Shown one piece after another: positions 7,524 to 13,767 of a stretch of DNA of 29,092 bases. The DNA comes from a virus. Where the stretch lies: positions 1 through 29,092 of the IMG/VR virus record IMGVR_UViG_3300017714_000108, one strand, 5' to 3'. The notes beneath the pieces were generated by a model. It made no database searches and was not told the origin of the DNA. It saw only the letters and a program-made list of their open reading frames with translations. The position numbers were made by a program, and so were the translations under genes. Numbering within the stretch: the stretch's first letter is position 1; the number at the start of each line of letters is the position of its first letter.

Positions 7524-7829
7524 ATGAGTACATTAATTAATGGATCAATTAGAGTAGACAAATTGCCAAAGGAAAAATTTATAAAAGGCAAAGACAACGC
7601 AGTGTATTACAATTTTACTATTGCAGTACAAGATGAAACACGTTACGGGAACAATGTAGCGTTTATAGACAGTCAAACAAAGGAAGAAAGAGAAGCTAAA
7701 ATGCCAAAAACATATTTAGGTAATGGAAAGGTAATATGGACATCTGACGGTAAAATTGAAGTCGCAGAGCGTGAAGATGAAAAACTGGCTGTTGCAGTCG
7801 ACAGTCAAAGCGGAGATTTACCATTTTAA
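7524..7829 (+). CDS. ssb: Single-stranded DNA-binding protein
   Basis: A 101-residue OB-fold-like protein. The N-terminus (LINGSIRVDKLPKEKFIKG) and the following strands (VYYNFTIAVQDETRYGNNVA, KTYLGNGKVIW) fit a small SSB. The decisive feature is the C-terminal tail ending SGDLPF, the acidic -D-x-P-F tip by which SSBs recruit replication and repair enzymes. Its neighbours upstream (annealing-like protein) and downstream (RecA-fold ATPase) fit a recombination/replication module. It would coat single strands during phage DNA replication. A terminator follows directly. Confidence 0.75.
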   Translation: MSTLINGSIRVDKLPKEKFIKGKDNAVYYNFTIAVQDETRYGNNVAFIDSQTKEEREAKMPKTYLGNGKVIWTSDGKIEVAEREDEKLAVAVDSQSGDLPF

Positions 7830-7833
7830 ATTT

Positions 7834-7866
7834 AAAGGGTGTTATTAATTTAACACCTTTTTTTTT
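7834..7866 (+). terminator. Rho-independent terminator after ssb
   Basis: AAAGGGTGTTA (7834-7844) pairs with TAACACCTTT (7851-7860), leaving one bulged G and a short loop, and is followed by a run of T through 7866. It ends the operon of 6972-7829. Confidence 0.8.
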
Positions 7867-7867
7867 A

Positions 7868-7875
7868 TATCTTTA
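7868..7875 (+). promoter_or_regulatory. Candidate -7 box TATCTTTA before the ATPase gene
   Basis: TATCTTTA matches TAnnTTTG at all but the last base and lies right after the ssb terminator, 14 nt before ATG 7890. The expected -33 element falls in the terminator and is not clear, so this is a positional suggestion. Confidence 0.3.
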
Positions 7876-7889
7876 TAGAAAAATAATAT

Positions 7890-8741
7890 ATGACAGAAGA
7901 ACAACAAACAGAAAAACAAACAGAGCAAAATATGTTAATGGAGTTTATACATGATGATTGTATAATTGATATTGAAAAAAAAATTGAATACCCCCCAGTT
8001 GCATTAAGTTGTGGAGAAAAATTGATACAAACAAAAGAAAGAGATTTATTAATACCTATTGCGATTGGCACATACGGGAATTTAAGTGTAATAACAGCAC
8101 CCCCAAAAACACGTAAAACATTTTTTGTCTCATTGTTGGCATCAGCTTATTTAAGTAATAATAATATATATACAGGAAAAATAAAAGGTCATAAGGAAGA
8201 CGGAAACCTTTTACATATAGACACAGAGCAGGGACGTTACCATGCAAGCAGAGTTTTTTTACGTCCGTATGATATGGACAATAATATTGAAAAAAATAAA
8301 TATCATCATTTTTCATTAAGGACAGTTGACTATAAGGAAAGGTTACAATTTATTGAATGGTTTTTAAAAGAAAGAATTAAAAAAAAATCTTTAGTTATAA
8401 TTGACGGAGTAGCTGATTTATGTGCAGACGTTAACAATATAGAGCAAACCAACAAATTAGTATCATCTTTAATGAGAATAAGCACGCAATATAATGCACA
8501 TATTATAAATGTCATACATCAAAATTTCGGATCTGCAAAATTAGGTACTGGACATTTAGGCAGCGCATTAGAAAAAAAAGCAGAAACAGTTATTGCATTA
8601 GAAGCAAACACAGTAAATAAAGATTGGACAACAGTAAAATGCGGTCGAAGCAGGGGGTATTGTTTTGATACATTTAGTTTTGAAGTAAATGATTATGGGT
8701 TGCCGCAAGTAGTAAAAAATTTATATGATCCATTAGCGTAA
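7890..8741 (+). CDS. RecA-fold ATPase (AAA_25/RepA-like)
   Basis: A 283-residue protein with the layout of RecA/DnaB-fold ATPases of the AAA_25 (RepA-like) group. In order: P-loop APPKTRKTF (about 70-78), LLHIDTEQ (about 108-114), Walker B LVIIDG (about 168-173), and a late motif with VIHQNFGSAKLGTGHLGSAL (209-228) preceding KKAE. The first 60 residues are a variable, polar lead-in. The P-loop is unusual in having R where the GKT glycine is expected, a form I recall from relatives in Bacteroidetes elements. Likely roles are helicase loading, strand exchange or replication initiation alongside the upstream SSB; the choice cannot be made from sequence. The stop overlaps the next start (TAATG). 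Confidence 0.7.
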   Translation: MTEEQQTEKQTEQNMLMEFIHDDCIIDIEKKIEYPPVALSCGEKLIQTKERDLLIPIAIGTYGNLSVITAPPKTRKTFFVSLLASAYLSNNNIYTGKIKGHKEDGNLLHIDTEQGRYHASRVFLRPYDMDNNIEKNKYHHFSLRTVDYKERLQFIEWFLKERIKKKSLVIIDGVADLCADVNNIEQTNKLVSSLMRISTQYNAHIINVIHQNFGSAKLGTGHLGSALEKKAETVIALEANTVNKDWTTVKCGRSRGYCFDTFSFEVNDYGLPQVVKNLYDPLA

Positions 8742-9220
8742 TGACACAAAAAATTATGACCTTAATAGCAAAAAAGCATAATAATTGGATTGAGATTGTC
8801 CAAAGTTTTGGTTGTCCAAAAGAAACATCAGAGGACATAGTGCAAGAAATGTATATTAAAATACAAATTAAACTACAAAAAGGACTTGATATTATGTACA
8901 AAGATGACGTTAACTATTATTATATATTTAAAACTTTAAGAACATTATTTTACGATTTAAAACGAAAAGAAAAAAATATTACTATTATAAGTATTGATGA
9001 TGTTAATATTAATATGACTAATACAGATGTTGATTATAATAAAGCATACATTAAAATACAAAAAGAATTAAAAAAATTATTTTGGTATGATCGTAAAGTA
9101 TTTGAATTAATAAACGCAGGTCAAAGTGTAGCTGATTTAAGCAGAAAATCTTATATACAATATTACTCCTTATATAATACATATACTAAAGTTAAAAACA
9201 AACTAAAAAAATTATTATGA
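8741..9220 (+). CDS. Phage sigma-like transcription factor
   Basis: A 159-residue protein with the architecture of an ECF-type sigma factor. Residues about 16-78 resemble region 2: NNWIEIVQSFG, then SEDIVQEMYIKIQ, the classic helix around the core-binding surface, and YIFKTLRTLFYDLKRKEK, matching the -10 recognition helix with its basic end. An acidic linker (ISIDDVNINMTNTDVDY) follows. Residues about 105-158 resemble region 4: LKKLFWYDRKVFELINAGQS...LYNTYTKVKNKLKKLL. It may redirect host RNA polymerase to phage promoters; the CGTTATATA elements before five structural operons are the obvious candidates. The family resemblance is good by eye, while the target is inference. It overlaps both neighbours. 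Confidence 0.65.
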   Translation: MTQKIMTLIAKKHNNWIEIVQSFGCPKETSEDIVQEMYIKIQIKLQKGLDIMYKDDVNYYYIFKTLRTLFYDLKRKEKNITIISIDDVNINMTNTDVDYNKAYIKIQKELKKLFWYDRKVFELINAGQSVADLSRKSYIQYYSLYNTYTKVKNKLKKLL

Positions 9221-9561
9221 TACACAACAACGATTTTAAATATGATTTAAAATTTGGACAAGTTAAAGAGCAAGAACTTGCAAATATATTTAATAACAAA
9301 ACAGTTGAAGTTAAAAGATGCACAGGTGCAATATACAATGTGTTTGTTGAATATGAATGTAGGGGTAAAAAATCGGGAATAAGTACATCGCAGGCAGATT
9401 ATTATTGTTTTGCTTTTAAAAATACTTTTGCTTTAATTGAAACACAGGCATTAAAAATTAAATGCAGAAAGTATATAAATACAGACAAAGACAAATTAGG
9501 CGGAGACAGAAACAAACCAAACACAAAAGGAATACTTTTACCAATAAAAGAAATATTATGA
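9217..9561 (+). CDS. PD-(D/E)XK-type nuclease-like protein
   Basis: A 114-residue protein starting four bases before the end of the sigma-like gene. The first part (DLKFGQVKEQELANIF) is the helix that precedes the active site in many resolvase-like nucleases. Then come VEVKRC (E31, K33), NVFVEYECRGKKSGIS (E45) and STSQADYYCF with D61. The pattern ExK ... FVEYE ... GK-SGI-T-AD-Y is shared by small phage proteins classed as PD-(D/E)XK endonucleases. A role in resolving branched DNA would fit with the recombination genes nearby. Catalysis is inferred; the acidic residue order is not fully canonical. Confidence 0.55.
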   Translation: MIHNNDFKYDLKFGQVKEQELANIFNNKTVEVKRCTGAIYNVFVEYECRGKKSGISTSQADYYCFAFKNTFALIETQALKIKCRKYINTDKDKLGGDRNKPNTKGILLPIKEIL

Positions 9562-9704
9562 GATTAGGAAATATTATTTATTATATTACAAAGTACACAG
9601 GCATTAAATACATTGTTGAACGTTGGCATAAATACAAAGGAACTAAATGCAAATGTAATGACAGAAGAAAAAAGTTAAACAATATAAAAATAGACAGGTG
9701 GTAA
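9558..9704 (+). CDS. Small CxC-containing protein, 48 aa
   Basis: From ATG 9558, overlapping the previous stop (ATGA), to TAA 9702-9704. The frame is open further upstream but that part lies on top of the nuclease gene, so I take ATG 9558. The protein is basic and has the pattern TGIKYIVERWHKYKG followed by KCKCNDRRKKLN. I recall similar tiny proteins with a CxC...RxxxLN ending from flavobacterial phages. The two cysteines could be part of a shared metal site. No function is known. It overlaps the next gene by 7 nt. Confidence 0.5.
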   Translation: MRLGNIIYYITKYTGIKYIVERWHKYKGTKCKCNDRRKKLNNIKIDRW

Positions 9705-9910
9705 AATTTAAAAAGCAAGATTATGCAAAATGGGAAAACTTTAGAATGGGTACAAAGCAACACATTACTAACAAAGAATTTGAATTGGTATGCCAGCTAC
9801 ACGCAGAATATTATAAACACAGTTATTATAAACCCTGCACATGCAACCCAAAAACAATAAAAAATTGGATCAAAGATTTAAACGTTATATGGAATAATGG
9901 AGAAAAATAA
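9698..9910 (+). CDS. Small HTH-like CxC protein, 70 aa
   Basis: Starts at GTG 9698, overlapping the previous gene, with no in-frame ATG near the beginning. The protein is basic and mostly helical: ITNKEFELVCQLHAEYY, then YYKPCTCNPKTIKNWIKDLN. The last stretch looks like the recognition part of a helix-turn-helix (PKTIKNWI), and C-T-C just before it may bind metal. It may be a DNA-binding regulator. The string LHAEYY...YYKPCTCNPK is a pattern I associate with flavobacterial phages, without known function. Its C-terminal codons contain CGTTATATG, a near match to the late element, just before the next start. Confidence 0.5.
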   Translation: MVKFKKQDYAKWENFRMGTKQHITNKEFELVCQLHAEYYKHSYYKPCTCNPKTIKNWIKDLNVIWNNGEK

Positions 9911-10310
9911 AATACATCAGCTTGAAAAAGCAACTATTGAATTATTAAACTTTGACGGTTGGCAATTAGAATGGACAGGCAAAACAAATGAAAGATATGA
10001 TGCAAAAGGAAAAACAAATTTAGGATATGATTGTCTCATAGAAATGAAATTTAGAAATAAATATTACGAAACTAAAATGCTGGAAAAAGACAGATACGAT
10101 GCATTAATGAAATTAAAAGATGATTTTGTTTTGATTTATTTTGTAAATGATACTAAAGGAAATTTTATGTATTACTTAAATACATTAGAAATGCCAAAGT
10201 CCGAAAAAAAATATTGTCCCGACAGTACAATGTGGGCAAAAAAAAGAGTAACAAAAGATGTGTATTTACTCAAAGAAACTGATGCAGTTAGAATTAATCT
10301 AAATAAATAG
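9897..10310 (+). CDS. PD-(D/E)XK nuclease (VRR/Hjc-like)
   Basis: A 137-residue protein. The active-site pattern is clear: NERYDAKGKT with D35, then GYDCLIEMKFR with E49-x-K51, followed by YYETKMLEKDRYDAL, the usual helix after the ExK strand. This D ... ExK order in a small alpha/beta protein is typical of phage PD-(D/E)XK endonucleases of the VRR or Hjc type. Likely substrates are branched or recombination intermediates, or host DNA. It overlaps the preceding gene by 14 nt and ends just before an early-type promoter, whose left arm includes the stop codon. Residue matches are seen directly; substrate is unknown. Confidence 0.65.
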   Translation: MEKNKIHQLEKATIELLNFDGWQLEWTGKTNERYDAKGKTNLGYDCLIEMKFRNKYYETKMLEKDRYDALMKLKDDFVLIYFVNDTKGNFMYYLNTLEMPKSEKKYCPDSTMWAKKRVTKDVYLLKETDAVRINLNK

Positions 10311-10352
10311 TTATTAATACTCCTGTTTATAACTTATTATTTTGTATATTTG
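10309..10352 (+). promoter_or_regulatory. Early promoter with inverted-repeat operator
   Basis: AGTTAT (10309-10314) and ATAACT (10329-10334) form an inverted repeat separated by 14 nt, containing TTATTAA-N6-TGTTTATA. An exact TAnnTTTG box, TATATTTG, follows at 10345-10352. The same arrangement, including the 14-nt spacing, is at 13496. Predicted start near 10359, 20 nt before ATG 10379. Confidence 0.7.
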
Positions 10353-10378
10353 TAATTATTAACTTTTAAAAAAAAACA

Positions 10379-10546
10379 ATGTTACACAAACAAAGACTAC
10401 AAAAATTAATTGATTTAATTAGTACAACGGACAACTCATATTTATTAAATGAGCTTGAAATTTTAGAGTTAGAAATTGAAAGAGACTTAATACAAAAAGG
10501 TTATGATACTGTTGATGAATTTGCAGAAAGACTAAACATAAAATAA
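10379..10546 (+). CDS. Small helical protein, 55 aa
   Basis: An ORF from ATG 10379 to TAA 10544-10546 with a poly-A leader, directly downstream of a good promoter. The sequence is amphipathic helical: LHKQRLQKLIDLIS, then LLNELEILELEIERDLIQK, ending in TVDEFAERLNIK. It is acidic in the middle and has no cysteine or membrane segment. Four nucleotides separate it from the exonuclease gene. I do not recognise the family. As leader gene of the exonuclease operon it could be a regulator or an antihost peptide; nothing specific is visible. Confidence 0.5.
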   Translation: MLHKQRLQKLIDLISTTDNSYLLNELEILELEIERDLIQKGYDTVDEFAERLNIK

Positions 10547-10550
10547 AACA

Positions 10551-11264
10551 ATGATTTTATTAGTAGATGCAGACAGTTTAATATTTGCAGCATGTTATAA
10601 GAAAAGAGAACATGCAGACGATGAAAAGTATTATACTAACATAGAAGATGCAAGGGCAAAGTTTGACGAGCAATACATGTCTATTGTAAACCATTTAGAA
10701 GAAATGTACGAAATTGACAAGGTGCTTACATTTAGTGGATCTAAAGGCAATTTTAGAAAACTTATAACAAACAATTATAAAGCCAATAGAAAAAAACAAG
10801 AATTGCCACCATTACTAAACGAAATGCATAAATTTGTAAAAGAGCATTACGACAGTATTTTTGGGTATGGTATTGAAACAGATGACATGGTTGCTCGATA
10901 CTGGAAACAATTAACTGATGAATTAGGTAGAAATGAAGTAATGATTGTATCTATTGACAAAGACTATAAACAATTTCCTGCACTTATATACAACTATCAT
11001 TATAAGCATAAAGAGGTTATGGATATTACAGAAGATGAAGCGTTATATAATTTTTACGAACAAATGATTGTAGGCGATACAGCAGACAACGTTAACTATT
11101 TTAAAGGCAAAGGAGTTAGGTTTGCACAAAAATATTTATCAAATTGTATAAGTCATTACCAATACACAAAAAAAATATACGAATTATTTAAACAAGAATA
11201 CAAAGGCAAAGCAAAACAAAAATATATAGAATGTTACAACCTTTTAAAATTAAGAATTAATTAA
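10551..11264 (+). CDS. 5'-3' exonuclease / RNase H (FEN family)
   Basis: A 237-residue protein of the FEN/PIN-like 5' nuclease family, like T4 RNase H and the 5' exonuclease domain of PolA. Acidic metal ligands are in place: LLVDADSL (D6, D8), GIETDDMVARYW (E109, D111, D112), VSIDKDYKQ (D136, D138) and VGDTADNV (D176, D179). NYKANRKK (75-82) is the usual basic motif, and KGKGVRFAQKYL lies where the helix-hairpin-helix would be. It would remove RNA primers and 5' flaps during lagging-strand synthesis or degrade duplex ends. No phage DNA polymerase is visible in the window, so it would work with host replication enzymes. The stop overlaps the next start. Confidence 0.85.
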   Translation: MILLVDADSLIFAACYKKREHADDEKYYTNIEDARAKFDEQYMSIVNHLEEMYEIDKVLTFSGSKGNFRKLITNNYKANRKKQELPPLLNEMHKFVKEHYDSIFGYGIETDDMVARYWKQLTDELGRNEVMIVSIDKDYKQFPALIYNYHYKHKEVMDITEDEALYNFYEQMIVGDTADNVNYFKGKGVRFAQKYLSNCISHYQYTKKIYELFKQEYKGKAKQKYIECYNLLKLRIN

Positions 11265-11821
11265 TGGAAAATTTAGAAAGAATAAAAAGATATGTCGATC
11301 AATGTGCAGGATATGATATTTCCACAAAGTCGAGAAAATCAGATGCAGTATTATTTAGGACATTATATTTTAAATTGTCAATAGACAATACAAATAAAAC
11401 ATTAAGTAGTATAGGAGAAAAAGTCAATAGAAATCATGCAACAGTTTTACATGCTCGAAACAAATTATTTGATTATTTAATGAGCATACCTAATTACTCA
11501 AAATTATATGATATATATAAACTTGACTATTTAGGGCAAAAAATTACAGAGCATTACCAAAACATTGAACAGTATAATAAATTAAAAGATAAATACAATA
11601 ATTTATTAGTTACTAAAATACCTAAAAATTTTGGTTTCTTATTAACTGAAAACGAAATTGAATATCGAAAACTGGAAGATGAAGAAAAAAAAGACTACGA
11701 CAAAAGAGCAGAGTTAGTTTTAAAATCTTTTAAATGGAAACGTAAAGACGAAAAACGTAAAGAGGTTTACGATATTATTATAGGCGAGCCAGCAGTAACA
11801 GACGCAAGAGGAAATTTATAA
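11264..11821 (+). CDS. DnaA domain IV-like DNA-binding protein
   Basis: A 185-residue protein whose residues about 22-68 resemble DnaA domain IV: SRKSDAVLFRTLYFKL, then TLSSIGEKVNRNHATVLHA. The N-R-N-H-A-T-V-L-H-A string matches the DnaA signature (R/N)xHxTVLHA that reads the DnaA box. There is no ATPase domain. The remaining 115 residues are Lys/Glu-rich with helices (YNKLKDKYNNLL, EEKKDYDKRAELVLKSFKWK) and match nothing I know. It may mark the phage origin, capture host initiation factors, or act as a transcription regulator. Gene order after the exonuclease and before the terminases fits the end of the replication block. Confidence 0.65.
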   Translation: MENLERIKRYVDQCAGYDISTKSRKSDAVLFRTLYFKLSIDNTNKTLSSIGEKVNRNHATVLHARNKLFDYLMSIPNYSKLYDIYKLDYLGQKITEHYQNIEQYNKLKDKYNNLLVTKIPKNFGFLLTENEIEYRKLEDEEKKDYDKRAELVLKSFKWKRKDEKRKEVYDIIIGEPAVTDARGNL

Positions 11822-11964
11822 TGGATTGGGAATTAGAAATACAACTGCACTACCCACACGATAGATTTATGTTAGGGTGGGAATGTCTACAGCCAACAAA
11901 AGAATATAACTATCGAACTATAAAATTATATTTATTTATAGCAACATTTACACTTGACTTTTAA
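11821..11964 (+). CDS. Small hypothetical protein, 47 aa
   Basis: From ATG 11821, overlapping the previous stop by one base (TAATG), to TAA 11962-11964. The protein reads MDWELEIQLHYPHDRFMLGW and ends with a hydrophobic strand or short membrane segment (TIKLYLFIATFTLDF). Similar tiny proteins with the LHYPxDRFxxGW pattern seem to recur in flavobacterial phages and their function is unknown. It is the last gene before the CGTTATATA element preceding the terminase genes. Confidence 0.55.
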   Translation: MDWELEIQLHYPHDRFMLGWECLQPTKEYNYRTIKLYLFIATFTLDF

Positions 11965-11980
11965 AAATCAGTAATTTAAA

Positions 11981-11989
11981 CGTTATATA
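11981..11989 (+). promoter_or_regulatory. CGTTATATA late element before terminase genes
   Basis: One of five intergenic copies of CGTTATATA. It sits in an A/T-rich context (AATTTAAACGTTATATAT) and ends 10 nt before ATG 12000, the largest distance among the five. It would drive the terminase operon if it is a promoter. Confidence 0.6.
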
Positions 11990-11999
11990 TAAAAACATT

Positions 12000-12359
12000 A
12001 TGGACGAAAGTAGACACATAAAAAAAGAAAGTTTATTAAAAGCATTAGAACAAAGTTTAGGAGTTGTTACAGCAGCATGCAAGAAAGCAAGCATACCAAG
12101 AAGCACATATTATAAATGGCTTAATGAAGATGAAGCATTTGCAAAACAAGTTAGGGATATTGAAAATGTTGCATTAGATTTTGCAGAAACCCAGTTACAC
12201 AAACAAATATCTGAAAATTCAACAGCAGCAACAATATTCTATTTAAAAACTAAAGGTAAAAAAAGAGGTTATATAGAACGTCAAGAAATTACAGGAGCAG
12301 ACGGAATACCTAATAATTTTCAAATCGAAATAATTGGCTCAAAGAAAAATAAAGACTAA
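12000..12359 (+). CDS. terS: Terminase small subunit
   Basis: A 119-residue protein directly upstream of the large subunit. Residues about 10-41 form a helix-turn-helix: KESLLKALEQSLGVVTAAC, then KKASIPRSTYYKWLNED, the DNA-reading part that selects viral DNA for packaging. The central part (VRDIENVALDFAETQLHKQI, ending YLKTKGKKRGYIERQE) is the oligomerisation and ATPase-contact region seen in related phage small terminases, including the common TKGKKRGY motif. TerS rings recognise the packaging site and hand DNA to TerL. The 3' end overlaps the terL start by 26 nt. Confidence 0.8.
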   Translation: MDESRHIKKESLLKALEQSLGVVTAACKKASIPRSTYYKWLNEDEAFAKQVRDIENVALDFAETQLHKQISENSTAATIFYLKTKGKKRGYIERQEITGADGIPNNFQIEIIGSKKNKD

Positions 12360-13494
12360 CGTTGTCTATGATCATTTACTAATATCTCCCAAAAAAATTA
12401 TAGTTGAACAAGGCGGTACAAGGTCGGGTAAAACTTATAATATTATATTATGGATCATATTTAACTACTGCACAAATAACACTAATAAAGTTATTACAAT
12501 ATGTCGCAAATCATTTCCAAGTTTACGTGCAACTGTAATGCGTGACTTTATTAATATATTAGATATACATAAAATATACAAAGAAATACATCATAATAAG
12601 TCAAATTCAGAATATACCCTATTTGGCAATTTAGTCGAATTTATATCTTTAGACCAACCCCAAAAGATTAGGGGACGTAAAAGAGACTTGCTATTTGTTA
12701 ACGAGGGTAACGAGTTGTATTATGAAGATATGCAACAATTATTATTTAGAACGCAAGAAAAAATTATACTTGATTTTAACCCGTCAGACGAGTACCATTG
12801 GATATATGACAAATTGATACCAAGATTAGATTGCGATTTTTACAAAACAACATATTTAGACAACCCATTTATTGAAGATAGTATTGTTAAGGAAATAGAG
12901 CTATTAAAAGAAACTGACGAGCAGTATTGGCAAATATACGGTTTAGGCGAAAGAGCAGCCAGCAGGAGTACAATATTTAATTATGTTGAGGTTAACAAAA
13001 TACCAACAACAGCAAAATTAGTTAGCTATGGCATGGACTTTGGATATTCTAACGATCCGAGTGTTTTAGCTTCTGTTTATACAGAAAATAATAACCTGTA
13101 TATAAAAGAACATTTGTATCGAACTAAAATGACTACAAATGATATTAATCAGTTTTTAAAAGAAGAAAACATTATTGGCACTATATACGCAGACAGTGCA
13201 GAGCCAAGATTAATCGAAGAACTTAAAAGAATGGGACATAAAATATTTCCAAGTATAAAAGGCAGGGACAGTATTAATGCAGGGATTGATTTATTAAAAC
13301 GTTACAAAATACACGTGCTTAACACATCAACAAATGCAATATCAGAATTTAGAAATTATAAATGGAAAATGGACAAAACAGGCATGTTAACAAATACACC
13401 CGAAGACAAACACAATCATATAATTGATAGCTGCAGGTATGCGACATATTCTATTTTAAGCCGACCTAACTTTGGCAAGTACGCATTACATTAA
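12334..13494 (+). CDS. terL: Terminase large subunit (ATPase-nuclease)
   Basis: A 386-residue packaging motor. ATPase part: Walker A GGTRSGKT (27-34), Walker B LLFVNEGNE (119-126) and the coupling motif LDFNPSDEYHW (146-156). Nuclease part: YGMDFGYSNDPS with D235, IYADSAEPR with D287, and HIIDSCRYA with D365, the three metal-binding acids of the RNase H-like fold. It pumps DNA into proheads and cuts it. There is no ATG before the P-loop in this frame, so TTG 12334 is the best start: the residues KIKTNVVYDHLL that follow look like the family N-terminus. The gene overlaps terS by 26 nt, in another frame. Family and motifs are secure; only the start is uncertain. Confidence 0.9.
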   Translation: MAQRKIKTNVVYDHLLISPKKIIVEQGGTRSGKTYNIILWIIFNYCTNNTNKVITICRKSFPSLRATVMRDFINILDIHKIYKEIHHNKSNSEYTLFGNLVEFISLDQPQKIRGRKRDLLFVNEGNELYYEDMQQLLFRTQEKIILDFNPSDEYHWIYDKLIPRLDCDFYKTTYLDNPFIEDSIVKEIELLKETDEQYWQIYGLGERAASRSTIFNYVEVNKIPTTAKLVSYGMDFGYSNDPSVLASVYTENNNLYIKEHLYRTKMTTNDINQFLKEENIIGTIYADSAEPRLIEELKRMGHKIFPSIKGRDSINAGIDLLKRYKIHVLNTSTNAISEFRNYKWKMDKTGMLTNTPEDKHNHIIDSCRYATYSILSRPNFGKYALH

Positions 13495-13495
13495 A

Positions 13496-13538
13496 AGTTA
13501 TTAATAATTTTGTTTATAACTAAAATTGTTGTATATTG
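13496..13538 (+). promoter_or_regulatory. Early promoter with inverted-repeat operator (copy 2)
   Basis: AGTTAT (13496-13501) and ATAACT (13516-13521) flank 14 nt and enclose TTATTAA-N6-TGTTTATA, as at 10309. TATATTG at 13532-13538 serves as the -7 box. It lies immediately after terL and upstream of the structured region 13545-13740. Confidence 0.65.
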
Positions 13539-13544
13539 CAGTAT

Positions 13545-13740
13545 AATTAAATAAGTTCTTTGAAATATTGGTTGAATTGAGATAGTATAAAGATATAGGT
13601 AAAGTATTTTAATATGGAAAGCGAGCAGAAACCGACTTAATGTAGATGATTTCTTATTAGGCAGACTGGCGGCTTGTAATAGCAATTAAAAGAAATTAGG
13701 ATATGTAATGATTATCGAAGCAACCAATATTTCAAATTAT
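13545..13740 (+). ncRNA. Candidate structured RNA or structured leader
   Basis: A non-coding stretch between terL and the gene at 13768. TTTGAAATATTGGTTG (13559-13574) is perfectly complementary to CAACCAATATTTCAAA (13721-13736), so the RNA would be closed by a 16-bp helix around 146 nt. Just inside, GATAGT (13581-13586) can pair with ATTATC (13711-13716) across small internal loops. Further in, GCGAGC (13621-13626) can pair with GCTTGT (13672-13677), and AGAAA (13627-13631) with TTTCT (13650-13654). The centre is distinctly richer in G and C than the genome, and only ORFs of 8-13 codons occur. Two of the helices use G-U pairs that work only for the + strand. GTTCTTTGAAA at 13555-13565 resembles the boxA antitermination element. 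The promoter at 13496 would start transcription near 13545. It may be a free RNA or the 5' leader of the operon at 13768. I recognise no known RNA family. Confidence 0.5.
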
Positions 13741-13767
13741 ATTTTAATAATTTAAAAACAAAACAAA

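Noticed and set aside
9462-9557. Upstream extension of the small gene at 9558
   Set aside because: It overlaps the nuclease-like gene in another frame and encodes only Lys/Arg/Gln-rich sequence, whereas ATG 9558 gives the usual ATGA junction.
11041-11050. Additional exact CGTTATATA copy as an internal late promoter
   Set aside because: It lies within the exonuclease coding sequence (Ala-Leu-Tyr codons) with no gene start suitably placed after it. I regard it as chance and list it only as background for the motif count.
13491-13685. Small open frame on the - strand across the structured region
   Set aside because: It would run antisense to the promoter and helix region, has no leader or recognisable product, and overlaps the end of terL.
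13545-13740. tRNA, tmRNA or group I intron in the non-coding region after terL
   Set aside because: There is no cloverleaf with a CCA end or T-loop, no tmRNA-like tag frame, and the length is well below that of group I introns; the closing helix does not match these classes.
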